A model generated the notes under the pieces. It worked only from the letters and a program-made list of their open reading frames with translations, was not told the DNA's origin and ran no database searches. From contig OZ024854.1 in assembly GCA_964017155.1 (NCBI GenBank), positions 45,677,423 through 45,741,422 of the forward strand: a stretch of DNA of 64,000 nt, given 5' to 3'. Origin of the DNA: Oasisia sp. SBJ-2009 (taxonomy: Eukaryota; Annelida; Polychaeta; Sabellida; Siboglinidae). Positions 1 through 10,920 of this stretch are shown here, in pieces. Within the stretch, counting starts at the first letter, position 1; the number at the start of each line of letters is the position of its first letter. The position numbers were made by a program, and so were the translations under genes.

Positions 1-322
1 AGATTAGTTTATTGTAGCGCGTAATAGAACGCGCACTGGTAAAGTTAATGTTGTTGTTCTGAAAAATGCAGCACGTGGCTCAACGGGTGTGAACAGGGCG
101 CGTGGCAGGCGCGTGACGGTTATGAAGAGCAGTACAGGAAATGGAGCTCGACGCCGCGAAAACGCCTGTATTTCTGATTTCAAGATGTTGACGCTTGCCA
201 GTGAAACTTCGATATACATGCGAACTGCTGAGAAAAATTGTAATTATTTGATGCCATGTACTGTCTGTTTTGCGGTACGCAATTTAAACGTGCTGGAGTT
301 AACTAAAACCTCGGTAATTTTC
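1..322. other. No gene seen
   Basis: Two short overlapping open frames on opposite strands show no recognisable motif. The sequence is ordinary mixed-composition DNA leading to the inverted repeat that starts at 323. Confidence 0.5.
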
Positions 323-936
323 CAGTTAACTGGCCTAAATTATTAAGGCCTTTTCAAAACTGTTTTACCACGTTTTTTTTGAGGTGTAGGTATGTGTTTG
401 GAATGTCATTCTGCATCACACCCGCTAAAACGAAGTCGGATATAATTTTTTTTAATTGTGTTTTATATAAATTTAATGTCGTCGAGTCGCAATAAATAAA
501 CCGATAGCGCTCCCCAGACGTATCACGACCGCAAAGCCAAAGCCAGGCGATGTCTTGCGATTTGCGAATATGTCCCCAAAACTATAAGGTTATATCATTA
601 ACTATTTATTCTATATAATGCAGATATATTTGTTTTAAGCATAATTTTTCTAAATATGGCTAACTATTGTTTTGACTTCGCAATGCACATGCTAGACATC
701 GCCTTTGACAAAACCGGGGTTTGAGGCCCAGATGTAACTGGGCTGCGCTAACTGCTCGCGCCTTGTGACATCGGCTTATTTACGTCGACTCGACGGCATT
801 ACATTTATATAAAATACAATTAAATATATATATATATATTATATGACTTCTTTTTAGCGGGAATGGTGCATAATGACATTCCAAACACATACACATACGT
901 TTTGAAATGGCGTTAATAACTAAGGCCAGTTAACTG
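323..936. mobile_element. Foldback / long-TIR MITE
   Basis: The left end (323-about 495) and right end (about 783-936) are imperfect reverse complements of each other. Both outer ends carry CAGTTAACTGGCCT, then the TGTGTTTGGAATGTCATT block, then CCCGCTAAAA, an AT-rich stretch, and a GTCGAGTCG block nearest the middle. The arms are about 150 bp with small indels and a TA-dinucleotide expansion in the right arm (around 825-840). The roughly 290 bp centre has no coding capacity. This is the structure of a non-autonomous foldback or long-TIR MITE; the superfamily and target-site duplication are not clear. Confidence 0.75.
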
Positions 937-1377
937 ATTGCCGTCCCAAAAATGTGGCATGTATGTTATCACCAACTTGTAATTCATTGCAGTGCTGCCG
1001 CCTAGCGAATGTGTAGTACACCAATGTCAACCCCCGTGGGTAGTCTTAGCACTATTGCAAGAATTTCAATATTTCACGTGACTCAAGAGATCCAATAGGC
1101 GCTAATGTTTACCAGACTCCGATTTCAGCTGATGTTTATGTGACGTATCTTTATTTTGGGATCGAAAAATCACACCCACCATCCCATTTAATAATACTTA
1201 TTTACTTTTACAGTTGTGCTCATGTTCACTACTGTTTTTGTTGTCTTTTTTGTACAGCAGCATATGCACTACTGCTACTAGAACTTTGTTTTACTGAATT
1301 TCAATTACAGTAGTTGAATGTCTAGATGTTGGCCGGTGGCACCCACGTTTAGTTGCTTTTTTATGTTTATATCTAGG
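937..1377. other. Non-coding flank, possible hAT 5' part
   Basis: No reading frame here can be tied to a protein family. It lies directly upstream of the hAT-like pseudogene and may hold its eroded 5' end, but no terminal inverted repeat was found. Confidence 0.4.
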
Positions 1378-2673
1378 TTTAACATGGTCGCATTCGCATT
1401 CGCATCTGACAACTGCAGCGTGATGAAGGGTCGCCACAACTTGGTGCTATCACGCATCAAGGAAGTGCAGCCAAACGTGCTTGACATCAGATGCATATGG
1501 CAAATCTGTGCTGTGTGCAACTGCCCTTGCCTGTGAAGGAACTCCTCATCGACGTGTTTTTCCATTTCAACAACAGAGCAAAACGAAAGGAGGAATATTG
1601 TGAATTCCTTGAGTTCTGCGATGTGGTGCCACCGAAACTGTTGAAGCACGCCAGTCCTCAGTGGCTGAGTCTGCAGCGATGTGTGAGGTGAGGTGTTTCC
1701 TGCAGCAGTGGCTGGCGATACTGAGCTACTTCCGGAGTCACGAGGATTATGACCGCCCGGACGTGTGAAGCGTTGTGCTGACTACCCTGCCAGTCTAGAG
1801 ATGAAGGCTTACTTCATGTTTCTCGCCTTCATTCTTGAGCCATTCAATCAGTTCAATACGATCTTCCAGACGGACGCCAAATAGATTGCCATCCTTCTTC
1901 CTGAGATGAATCGTTTGCTTCGTGTTTTCATGGCAAAGTTTGTCACCATGAGAGCAGTCAAGTCCACCAAGACTTCACGACAGTGCCGTTTGCTGACAGG
2001 AGTCAACAACTTGACAACAGCATCCTGGCAGTGGACATGGAGCAGCTCCATGCTGGCAAACGATGAGGACGATTTGGAGGAGGCCACTTCAACACGCGTC
2101 TTTGACAGTGTACCCAGATTCTACGTTGCGGTTGTCAACAAGATGGTCAACATCTTCCCGTTCCACGATGACACGTTGAGGGACCTTGCTGCACTCAAAC
2201 CCGACCCTGCGCTTCGTGAGTCCTGGAGTGCCTCGTCTGTTCTTGATTTGGCTATTCGCTTTGGCCTCGTGGCAGATGAACATCACGATGCACTCGTTGC
2301 TGAGTTTCAGGACTACCAGCTGTCTCCTGACGATGAACTGCCACTCTACACTGCTGACAGTCGTGTCGACACGGTCTGGGCAGAGATGGGCAAGAAGAAG
2401 CCATTTGCTGGTGGAGTGCGCTTTCCACATCTAGCACATGTCATGACAACACTGTCTGTGATCGCCCAGAGCAATGCTGATAGCGAACGTGTCTTCTCGA
2501 TGTGCCGCAAGATCGACACCGAGGCTCGTACACAGCTTGGCAACGACACGCTGCGTGCTCTCCTTTCGTGCAAGATTAATACGGATGAGCGATGCTATGC
2601 GTTTCAGCCAGACAGTGATCTGCTGAAATCGGCAAAGTGTGCAACGTGGAACTATGTGAAAGACCACCAGTGA
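1378..2673 (+). pseudogene. hAT-family transposase remnant
   Basis: Successive frames read as the middle and C-terminal part of a hAT transposase. Near 1378-1530 there is an 'ASDNCSVMKGRHN' segment like the catalytic 'tDnasvM.G' region. At 1491-1691 comes 'KEEYCEFLEFCDV' followed by 'LLKHASPQWLSLQRCV', the usual 'hc.tRWLSL..a' block with Arg replaced by Gln. At 1906-2673 lies the hAT C-terminal dimerisation region: 'FPHLAHVMTTLSVIAQSNADSERVFSM', shortened here to its recognisable core SNADSERVFSM, then 'LRALLSCKIN'. Frameshifts and stops lie between the blocks (around 1530, 1690-1905), so it cannot make full-length transposase. The last 255 codons remain open, which suggests moderate age. Similar products occur in many marine invertebrate genomes; the family call is from motifs. 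Confidence 0.8.
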
Positions 2674-2746
2674 TAGTGATGTGTAGACCTGTCCTCTGCT
2701 TGTGTGACTGTGTGACTTTATTATTATGTTTTTATTTAGTGGATTA

Positions 2747-2847
2747 GTTTTTATAAAGTGCAATAATTTGAGATTGTGTTTCATACTTTATTATACATTT
2801 TTTCAGTGCATTGGTTTTTATAAAGTGCAATCATTTGAGATTGTGTA
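2747..2847. repeat. Two-copy 34-bp direct repeat, spacing 67 bp
   Basis: A block beginning GTTTTTATAAAGTGCAAT and ending GAGATTGTGT occurs at 2747-2780 and again at 2814-2847 with one mismatch. It sits just 3' of the hAT remnant and may be part of that element's 3' untranslated region. Confidence 0.8.
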
Positions 2848-2967
2848 TTTTACATGGAATATGGAAATTTTGTACTGGTGGCAAGTATTGGTTGGTAATA
2901 ACAAAACTTGATTGTTATAGTCTAAGGAGTATTTTCCTTTCTGTTACCATAGTAATTATTATAATAT

Positions 2968-3062
2968 CATTCCGATTTACGTATAAAAGCTCGATTTTCC
3001 GAGACCCTCTAATTTACGTATAAAAGCCCGTTTTTCTGAGACCCTCCGATTTACGTATAAAT
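2968..3062. repeat. Three-copy short tandem repeat
   Basis: The block ATTTACGTATAAA is repeated three times about 46 bp apart, the first two followed by a GAGACCCTC block. No coding content. Confidence 0.75.
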
Positions 3063-3280
3063 CTACTGTTTTGGCATTTCTGAAACTTAACATGTATGAT
3101 GTTATACAAAGTAATGGTAAGTTCTTGATCGAACATATTGATACAGTAAATGTTAGCTTCAAAGAAACATATCTATGCCTATGAGTTGGGCCTGGTAAAT
3201 AAAGATGTCCTAACAGTAAGTGTAAGTATGACTTAAAACAGTAATTAACAAATTCATTGTATTGTGATGTTTTTTGTCAT

Positions 3281-3372
3281 ATACATAGTCCCTAAGTATA
3301 ACAATACATAGTCCCTAAGTATAACAATACATAGTCCCTAAGTATAACAATACATAGTCCCTAAGTATAACA
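3281..3372. repeat. 23-bp tandem repeat, 4 copies
   Basis: Four near-identical head-to-tail copies of a unit containing ATAGTCCCTAAGTATAAC. Confidence 0.9.
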
Positions 3373-3379
3373 CATGCTG

Positions 3380-3381
<2 letters not shown>

Positions 3382-3451
<70 letters not shown>
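3382..3451. repeat. (TG)n microsatellite
   Basis: About 35 uninterrupted TG dinucleotides running straight into the left terminal repeat of the next element, so the exact element border is hidden. Confidence 0.95.
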
Positions 3452-3453
<2 letters not shown>

Positions 3454-3709
3454 CGGTGTAGGAAAATCAGTCGTAAGTCGCTAGGCGTATTTGCCCGTAA
3501 ACGCGCCGTAAAGGTGTTTTTGGGTCGGTGGGTCCATTTTTAGATTTCATTACGATGTTTTTGCTAACATACTTATTTATACGTTCACCAAGTAATTTCC
3601 TGATTACCCAAGTTGCATTTTTGGGGATTTTGTAACTGGGACGATAGTTCTACGTTGTAACGTTTTGAAATTAAACTCGCACTATTTTGCGATCGTGTTT
3701 ATCGTGACA

Positions 3710-4873
3710 ATGCGACCGGCAACCGACCTGTGCTGGTATTGTCAGAAAGAAGTCACAAAGCTTGCACAATCAGCCAACTTGCCTGATGCCGAGAAGAGTG
3801 CAGCTGTTCGTTAGTACGAGGACCATCTCCGGCGAGCGACGATGGCGCTACAACCAGGTCTGCAAAGCTGCGAAGGATGACCTGCCCCCCGATGTCACGC
3901 TCGGTCGACATGCTGCGTGCAGTTTTACTGGCAAGGCGCACTACAGCTTCGATTTCGCCCAGCAGGTCCACTACCCGTCGGACCCACTGCAGCCTGGACC
4001 GATTTACTTCAAGTGTCCCCGGAAGTGTGGTCTGTTGAAGGTGTTGCATGTGAAGCGTTTCCAAAGCACGTCAACTTCCTGCTGGATGAGAGCGTCCACA
4101 CCGGGACAGATGCCAACACCGTTGTGTCGATGTTGCACTACTTCTTCGACCACTACGGTGTTGGCGATTGTGGTGTCCACTTGCACGCAAATAACTGCAG
4201 CGGCCAGAACAAGAACTCGTGCATGATGCAGTACTTGATGTGGCGAGTGCTGACAGGACGCCACAAGAACATCACCCTGTTGTTCCTACTCACTGGCCAC
4301 ACCAAGTTCAGCTGTGATTGGTGTTTCGGGCTAGTGAAACGGCTGTACCGGAAGACGAAAGTGGACTGCCTCCAGGATATTGTGACGGTCGTGGAGCAGT
4401 CGTCCGATGTGAGCGTCGCACAGCTGTGTGGAACGGAAAGTGGAGACGTTGTCATCCCGACGTTTGATTGGACGACATTTCTGGGAACATTTTTCCGCAA
4501 AGTGGCAAACATCAAGAAGTTCCACCACTTCCACTTTGCGGAGGTATCGACTACTGTGCGCCTCCAGGAATTTGTAGACAGTCCGTTTCTGGAGCAGTCC
4601 CTCGCCCGAAGGAAGACGCCGGACGATGTAACGATGCCACCTGCCATCCACCCGAAAGGACTGGATGCCAAGCGACAGTGGTATCTGTTCGACGAGATCC
4701 GCCCCTTCACTGCAGATCACTGCCATGACGTCTCCACACCTCGCCCTGCTGTTGTCAAGCCGAAGCAGAAGGCGCGTGAAGCCGAGATGTCGGACAGCGA
4801 TGATGACGTTCCACCACCGCCCCAAAAGTCAGCCCGGGGACGTGGTCGAGAACGTCGCGGCAAAGAAGAATAA
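3710..4873 (+). pseudogene. Transposon protein with 'NCSGQNKN' core (DUF7869-like)
   Basis: Starts at an ATG with a CxxC motif (CWYC) and an acidic/basic helical stretch, has an in-frame TAG near 3812, leaves frame near 3845 and returns near 4030; after that 4030-4873 is open. Recognisable segments in order are 'YSFDFAQQVHYPS' and 'PGPIYFKCPRKCG', 'NFLLDE', 'HLHANNCSGQNKN', 'LTGHTKFSCDWCFGL', and a C-terminal acidic and Arg/Gly-rich tail (MSDSDDD, GRGRERR). The same order of motifs is known in a large family of uncharacterised invertebrate and cnidarian proteins with a DUF7869-like, RNase H-like core; its role as a transposase is inferred from its position between matching terminal inverted repeats. 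The first Asp expected before NCSG is Asn here. Confidence 0.75.
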
Positions 4874-5242
4874 ACAAACGGCTCTTTTCAGAGCCAGACA
4901 CAACAGTTCTCTTCAGAACTAACCACATATTCGTGGAAGAGTTTGCTACCTCTTGCTTGCGTGTTGATTATTAATGTACATTTCTGCTAACAAACACCTA
5001 TGACTTTTGACCTGTACACTCTTTAAACTACTGTCACTGTGTCTTTAAATAGCCACAATATTTGGATAATTTAGTATTTCAAAGCTAAGATATACATCTA
5101 CATTTATTTCGTTGTAATAACACTGGACATGTTATTATACAGGAGTAAACATTTAATTTGGCATTTTCTCCTGCACTCAAGTTTAACGTGTATTCTGTTT
5201 AATTTTGTGTAACTTAAAAAATATAATGTTCTGGTATAATCT

Positions 5243-5637
5243 GATAATGTTTTCAGTACAGCAAAGGTAACAAACACAGCTACATTTCCCTCACAGAACT
5301 TTGTAAGGTAACTGCAACAGTTATTGTGTTATGCAGCATAAAGTGTGGTGTTCATGTGAAGAATGAATCTCGACTTTAAAACTTGTTTTTCTCCTGAAAT
5401 CAAATGTGACGTGTGTCCTGTTTTATTTTTTTGTCACTTTAAAAGTAACCATCAAAATTGGATAATGTTTTCAGTACGGTAAAGGTAACATAGCTACATT
5501 TCCCTCACAGGACTTTATTACGTAACGACAACAGTTATTGTGTTATGAATCATATCATATCAAGCATCATAATGTGTGGTTTTCATGTGAAAAATGAATC
5601 TCGACTTTAAAACTTGTTTTTCTCCTTAAGTAATTTC
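5243..5637. repeat. Internal duplication of about 165 bp
   Basis: 5243-5402 and 5461-5637 share GATAATGTTTTCAGTAC, TACATTTCCCTCACAG, and GAATCTCGACTTTAAAAC in the same order at roughly 85-90% identity. Both are inside the TIR transposon, 3' of its gene. Confidence 0.85.
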
Positions 5638-6299
5638 TGATAGGGGCCCTCTTTAAATTACTGTAACTTTACGTCTGGTGGGAATATTTGAATATATTTG
5701 AACAGTACAGGATATGTAAATAGTGTAGATTTCCATTTCTGAAATAAAAAATCAAATGATTTTTTTGTCAATCTGACTGGTTTTCCTAGACCGCCACACA
5801 TATATATTTGTTTCCATGTCAAATCTAGTGTGATTGTGTATACTTTGTGGAAGTTAGATAAATAAATGTCAACTTCTTGGTAAAGCTAAAAGAAATTTTA
5901 TGGTGGTTATGTGTTGTGCAATTACGTAAACGGTTGTCTAAACCAACCTTCAACCCCTCAGCAGTTGTGGTCTAGCCCACCCTTGGCAAAGACCGCGAAG
6001 ATTTCCACTCCAATTTTGAACTGATCGATGTAAGTCGCTTTTAATTTTGGTCTTCATTTCCTCATGCGTATGGTTTGCTAAGATTGTATTACTGTGTTAC
6101 GCGTCGTTGTTTGTGAGACTAACTTGCAAAGTGTCTTAATCGATTTGATATTTGTGTTTTGGGCGTTAAACAATTTCCGACACTGCGAAGCTTCAGCTTG
6201 CGCCTTTTGCGTTGTCGTTTAGAAATTTCTTAAAACATTTTCATCACTTGCTTCTGATTTTCCTTTTCGGTATGCTGGCGGCAACTGTCCCCTGGGTGA

Positions 6300-6850
6300 T
6301 CCGGCTCGGATCGTGCTCATCGGGGAGTTTCGCCACGTCTCGAGCGTTATTGCCGCGCACATGCGATTATCAATGGCGGACTCGATCCGCGCTTGATTTA
6401 ATTGTCAGTGGTTGGGAAAGGGGGCGCGCATCTTGACTGGGTCAAGGACGACGCCCTGCTAATTTTGCAATGCAATGCCTCCAAGGCTGTGTTAACTCTA
6501 GGAGGCAATGACCTCAGTGACTGTGATTGTCAGCCAGACCAGCTGACCAAGGATATTTTGAATGTTGCCAGCTCTTTGATTTGTGTTGACGGTTTTCAAA
6601 AAGTGGCCATTTGCCAACTCCAGTATCGCTACCCCCCCCCTTCCGGCTCACGCATGCGCTCCACCGCTGCACGGAAATACCCTCTTCGACCCAATTATAA
6701 CAGTTTGGTTGACCAGGTCAACGTAGAGTTGGAAACATCGGGGACTTCTGCTAAATTAACAAGCCTTTATCAGTGATGATGGTGTCCATGTTGGCCCGGA
6801 GGGGGAACGGAACTTCTTCCGTTCCATCCGCGGCACGGCGCTTTTCCTAA
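6300..6850 (+). pseudogene. SGNH-hydrolase ORF remnant of YR-E
   Basis: Frame fragments read 'ARIVLIGEF' (block I, with Glu where GDS is expected), then, in an open stretch 6402-6776, 'AVLTLGGNDLS' (block III GGND), 'KVAICQLQYR', and after a stop 'DDGVHVGPEGERNFFRSIRG' (block V Asp-x-x-His). This order is that of the SGNH/GDSL esterase-like fold found as an extra ORF in Ngaro retroelements. The block I Ser is lost and stops interrupt the frame, so it is inactive. It is clearly divergent from the SGNH ORFs of YR-B and YR-C. Confidence 0.65.
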
Positions 6851-7313
6851 GCAAGTGTTGGTTTCTCGCGCATTTACTTCTAAATAATTTCACGCTGTTT
6901 TCGACGTTCATTTCCTTTCCGTTATTTAAAATGTATCTCCTACTAGTGCTGATTATGGACGCTATTTGGGAGCATTGGCTCCGGCGACCATACCAGCCCA
7001 GTGCCACTTCTCAATACATTACTTCATTCTTTGATTAATGGGAATATTTCCCCGAGTCATTGTGGACTATTGCAATGTTTCAACAAATTACAATTAATCC
7101 TTTGCAGGATGATCTTTGACTTAGGCTGTTTCTGTAAAAAAAACATCCATTCAATTTACCGTGAGTCGGTTTTATTGGAGGTGTACTGTAATTATTGAGC
7201 AACATATTCTGGGTCGGTTTTACACATCCGAGTGATAACCTCGAGGTTGAGAGGTCCCAGGACTTGTTCCATTTCTATTATATATGCAATCTTTGGTTCG
7301 AATTATCACCAGT

Positions 7314-7464
7314 CGAAGCCGCTCGTAAATCAGCTCATGAAGCCGCTCGTATACCAGCTCGTGAAGCCGCTCGTATACCAGCTCGTGAAGCCGCTCGTAT
7401 ACCAGCTCGTGAAGCTGCTCGTATACCAGCTCGTGAAGCCGCTCGTATACCAGCTCGTGAAGCC
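7314..7464. repeat. 24-bp minisatellite, about 6 copies
   Basis: Unit GCTCGTATACCAGCTCGTGA plus AGCC repeated about six times; length divisible by three, so it stays open in several frames on both strands. On the plus strand it encodes Ala-Arg-Ile-Pro-Ala-Arg-Glu-Ala repeats. Confidence 0.9.
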
Positions 7465-8270
7465 GCACCCATCGTGGGTACATCTGTTGGACAAACTGAC
7501 GTCATGACCATTGCCATTGCTGCCGCTGTCATGAGACACCTCCAGTTGAGCAGGCAGCACCATCCGATCCCTCGCCTGCGGTCACGTAGGCCACACCTGA
7601 GGTGTCATCAGATGACAGTAACATGGACGATGTCAATGCCACCCTCAGCGGTCTCCTCGGTGGTGAATTATATACACCATTACCATCTTACCATGTCATT
7701 AACAGGCCGCTGGGGGCTAGTTTGCCCGATTCCTTGAAAACTATAATCCGCAGAGGCGAATATGTCAACCTACAGCTGTTGTTGGTTGGACAATGATGAT
7801 GATGACACCATGTATGAGCAGCAGCGCCAGCGACTCACTTTACAGGTTGGCCACCAGGATACTTTGTCCCTCCTCAAACCCTCTACCAAAAAAGCCTGGT
7901 ATCACTATGATACATACAGCATACTGCCTACCGCAAGGAGATGGGGGCCAACCACTTGTCCTATGAGCAAGTCAACTGGGATTTGAGGTTTTGTTGCCTT
8001 GAACAAACCTCAAACAGGTCCTTTCGGGGCACTAACACCCGTAACCCACACGTCCGCAGTCGTGCTAATTTCCCCATCGGTAAAGGGTTCCAGAAAGACC
8101 AGTGCTTCTTGTTCGAGCAGTTTGGCTCATGTACAAAACCTACCTGCCAATTCAAACACGCCAGTACAAAATGCTCAGGGAAACACCCCACTAGCGGATG
8201 CACCATGCGATCAGCCCGCCTTCAAGCAGCTGCGCGTCCAGACGCAGTGCGCCCTACCCATATTAATTAA
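7465..8270 (+). pseudogene. Gag remnant of YR-E
   Basis: The segment at 7602-7796 reads 'LGASLPDSLKTIIRRGEYVNLQLLL', whose core matches the 'IWAGEFVDLYALL' segment of YR-C gag. After frameshifts, 7941-8230 reads 'YEQVNWDLRF', 'NFPIGKGFQKDQC' and a finger of the form C-x7-C-x4-C-x4-H followed by C-x3-(K)H and C. This is the gag C-terminus with its zinc-binding region, presumed to package element RNA. It is broken by at least two frameshifts and is not followed by pol. Confidence 0.65.
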
Positions 8271-8280
8271 TAGTCAGGTT

Positions 8281-8878
8281 CTATCACATTACTTAGCTCA
8301 CCATTTCGAACCTCTTATATATGTATTCATTGTTCTTTATTCCAACATCAAAAACGAGCTACGGCCACTATTAAGTGCCATGATCTATCCCCACAATGCA
8401 TGACTAAACATAAAATACTTAGAGGATGAAGAGAATAATAAGTTAATATGTATGTATACTACAACAGCACTGTATGTGATGTGATATTAAAGAATTGCTT
8501 CAAAGGCTGTTCTAAAAGAAGTGTTCATTGAAATGAACAACTGCATCTCAGACTAGGGAGCAATGTGTTAATAGTAGTCTTAAGGATTATATAGCGTGTC
8601 ATGTAAACATTATTGTGTTTTCATAAAAAACAAAGCAACTGGATAGTTATGTAACATTTGTAACAGTGTTTATTGTACTGAAGGAAAATGCACATTTTTC
8701 ACATTTAGTGCAGCAACTAAAAAAATGTAAACACATTTTGGCAATGTGATATCTATGCTGACAGTAAATTGCACTTGAAGTTATATTATATGCAAAATCA
8801 TACTTAAATTAAAGCAGTGGAACATGTGTGAATATGATATTTAACTTGTCACACCTTGATGTAAGAACTATGCTGGGT
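8281..8878. other. No gene seen
   Basis: AT-rich sequence without a supported reading frame or repeat. Confidence 0.5.
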
Positions 8879-9400
8879 TTGGATTCACGAATCAGGTGTT
8901 TTGGGTGCAACACCAGATGCTGTCATATTGAACCCTCCAAAAACGTTACCTGTCCACCTCCAGACAACTGCTGCCACGAACACAGAACCTTCAATTCTTG
9001 AGATGAAGTGCCGAGAGATGTCCAAAAAACAGGCTGCATCCACTATCAAGAAATTCTACATATGTAAGTTGTGTCATGACTCATGGGTCTGTATATGTTC
9101 ATGTTATCTAGAAGCATGATATTGATATTAGCTTTAAAAAAAACATCGAACAGCAAACACAGCATATAGTTAACAAAAATTGACAAATTCCATAATAAAA
9201 TTACATGTCGTTACAGTGAAGGATGGCAACTGGTTGATGCTAAACCCGAAACATGAAGGCAAATGTATGAACAGCGTGGGTGTGAACCATGTTTTCTGGC
9301 CTCAGTATTGGGATGATGTTTGTTGGTACACAGTTGAAGATGACCTGTCTGTCATCCCGTATGTATGTATGTATTGTGTATTGTGTCATATTTATGAACA
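8879..9400 (+). pseudogene. YqaJ-like exonuclease domain, two-exon remnant
   Basis: 8879-9062 reads 'VWIHESGVLGATPDAVI' and, about 25 codons later, 'SILEMKC'. These match the two catalytic blocks of YqaJ/lambda-type exonucleases (G-A/S-x-P-D and L-E-x-K-C). A donor (AT|GTAAGT) at 9062/9063 and an acceptor (TTACAG) at 9216 join it in frame to 'LKDGNWLMLNPKHE', the next conserved block, normally followed by a Tyr/Gln-rich 'YY.QVQ' motif that is altered here. Catalytic Asp, Glu and Lys are present, but the remainder is degraded. Such domains occur in animals mostly in multicopy, probably transposon-borne, genes; I cannot tell which element this came from. Confidence 0.6.
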
Positions 9401-9404
9401 GTGA

Positions 9405-10150
9405 AGTGTAGTGCGCACAGCTTAGAACGGTCACATGGAATGACGATGTGACAGGTGCCCCCAAGAATGCCTGTGCATTAGGAGGCATTGTAGACACGAC
9501 CACAAAAAGTGTACACAAAATATTGATTAGTTATTTTTAATGATGTTTTACTGGACATGGGAGACACGATTATTATATTAATGATATAATCATGCTTGTT
9601 GTAAAACAAATGTATGGCACATAAATGTATAAACAACACACCGTTTAACCATCATTAAAGATTAAGTAAATTCGCAAGATTGATCAAAGTCATTGGGTGA
9701 TAATAGAAGGTGTTGCCATGCAAAATTCCCATACGCGAATGGGTTCTAGGTATGACGTGTCAGCGACAGAGGCAGTCTGGTCTCGTTCCCACCAAATTTC
9801 ACAGTGGAAAAGAGCATGAGAATGTGGAGCCTTCTAACATTATTTCTGGTACATTCATTGGGGTTATAATTATTTTACCATCACTGGTATCATTTTCTGA
9901 CTATATTCTACAATTTTTCATAAGAGCAGCAGGGCATATCACCTTACAAGTCATATGACTTCTGCTATGTCCCTTCAACAACACCTGCGACTCACCAGTC
10001 ATGAAATGATATTGTATTATTTTTCCCATAGTATGTTGTACTAAGCAATACTACTGTATTGGTTTTGGATAAACCTTTATTCATTCATTCTTTCCACATT
10101 CCCAACATCGTGTTTGGGTGTTTCACCAGTTGATGCGAGACAACGAACTA
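9405..10150. other. No gene seen
   Basis: Short open frames only; a GTAT-type microsatellite lies at about 9358-9380. A region near 9710-9960 stays open for 82 codons but shows no motif. Confidence 0.4.
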
Positions 10151-10497
10151 CCTCCTACAGATGCAGTCACATCTGAGTCTGTTCAACCACCCCTGACTAC
10201 ATCCAAGGTGTGGCTTGTCAGACAGATGTGAAATGTGCCACAGATCGAGGCACTCAGTTGACAGCACTGAAACCAGTGAACACTTGTACAAAAGGTTAGT
10301 ATTTGAAATTGAAAGTGGCTGCTGACCAGCTGGAGCATGTCATATGTCACTGATAAGGAGGGTTTGTTGGTGAGGAGTCTTGTGACATACCGCCACAAAT
10401 CTGTTGCTGCCTTCATCAGAGACGACCTGAAAGTTAACAACCCACGCTGTGTAGACCTTGAGCATCACAGTGACATGTGGCATACTGCTAAAGGTGT
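10150..10497 (+). pseudogene. Fragment of a 'WH.AK' transposon-family protein
   Basis: Reading forward, 10206-10295 gives 'VACQTDVKCATDRGTQLT', ending at a donor-like AAAG|GTTAGT; 10337-10495 gives 'YVTDKEGLLVRSLVTYRHKS', then 'NPRCVDLEHHSDMWHTAKG'. The pair 'TDk......' and 'DxWHxAK' is typical of a widespread family of multicopy, transposase-like proteins in fish and marine invertebrates. The Asp and the WH.AK motif suggest an RNase H-like core, but this is inference. A stop follows directly (TAG at about 10497), and both sides are non-coding. Confidence 0.5.
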
Positions 10498-10564
10498 CTA
10501 CTAGTCTCATTTGTATTCTTTATTTCATTGGCAGTAATTTTATACATCAAAAATTACAAAAAAA

Positions 10565-10700
10565 CAATGGGTCAAATTGCAGGTCCTTTAAGTTACCCCC
10601 ATTTTCTAACTTGATTACTTCCCCATTGGGTTTGAGCCCAGAGGAGCAGGGCAACTTTAGATTAATTCATGATTTATCACTCCCCAAGGGTAACTGTTAA
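10565..10700 (+). pseudogene. YR-type reverse transcriptase N-terminal fragment
   Basis: The frame reads 'PPFSNLITSPLGLSPEEQGN' followed by 'FRLIHDLSLPKGN'. This is the entry region of DIRS/Ngaro reverse transcriptases (compare 'ISPLGVVPKKLPGEFRVIHN' at about 51815 in YR-C). Nothing else of the element is attached. Confidence 0.7.
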
Positions 10701-10920
10701 TAGTGCTTGTCGCATTTGAGCAGTAGGACTAAATACAGACTGTGCAAGTGCGCCTGCACCCACTCAGCCTACTACAAGTGAATGCTGGGATATGCTAGCT
10801 GTCATGAGCTGACAACACTGAGACAGCAGTGGAAGGAGTGCCAGCAGACACACACAGGTGTTCCTGGGGTTCCTTTTAACACTCATCATTTTACACATGA
10901 TGATGCCAAGTGTAGACCCT

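Larger units (their letters stand above)
3452..5796 (+). mobile_element. TIR DNA transposon carrying a GQNKN-family gene
   Basis: The left end GGCGGTGTAGGAAAATCAGTC at 3452 is matched by its reverse complement, with few mismatches, ending at 5796 (read inward as GGCGGTCTAGGAAAACCAGTC). The 2.3 kb between contains one damaged gene (3710-4873) and an AT-rich 3' part with an internal duplication. The element is flanked by TG/CA repeats on both sides, so no target-site duplication can be read. It appears to be a complete but inactive DNA transposon; I could not assign the superfamily with confidence. Confidence 0.75.
5940..8280 (+). mobile_element. YR-E: 5' half of a Ngaro-like retroelement
   Basis: Contains in order a leader, a decayed SGNH-hydrolase region (about 6300-6850), a short 24-bp minisatellite (7314-7464) and a gag-like region ending in a Cys/His finger (about 7600-8230). 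Reverse transcriptase, RNase H and recombinase are absent; the element stops near 8280. The gag region matches the YR-F gag at 24970-25350 in order and motifs, so the two belong to one subfamily. Borders are approximate. Confidence 0.65.

Noticed and set aside
7225..7310. GGTTCGAATTATCACC looks like a tRNA B box
   Set aside because: No matching A box at a proper distance and no cloverleaf pairing; it is inside YR-E.
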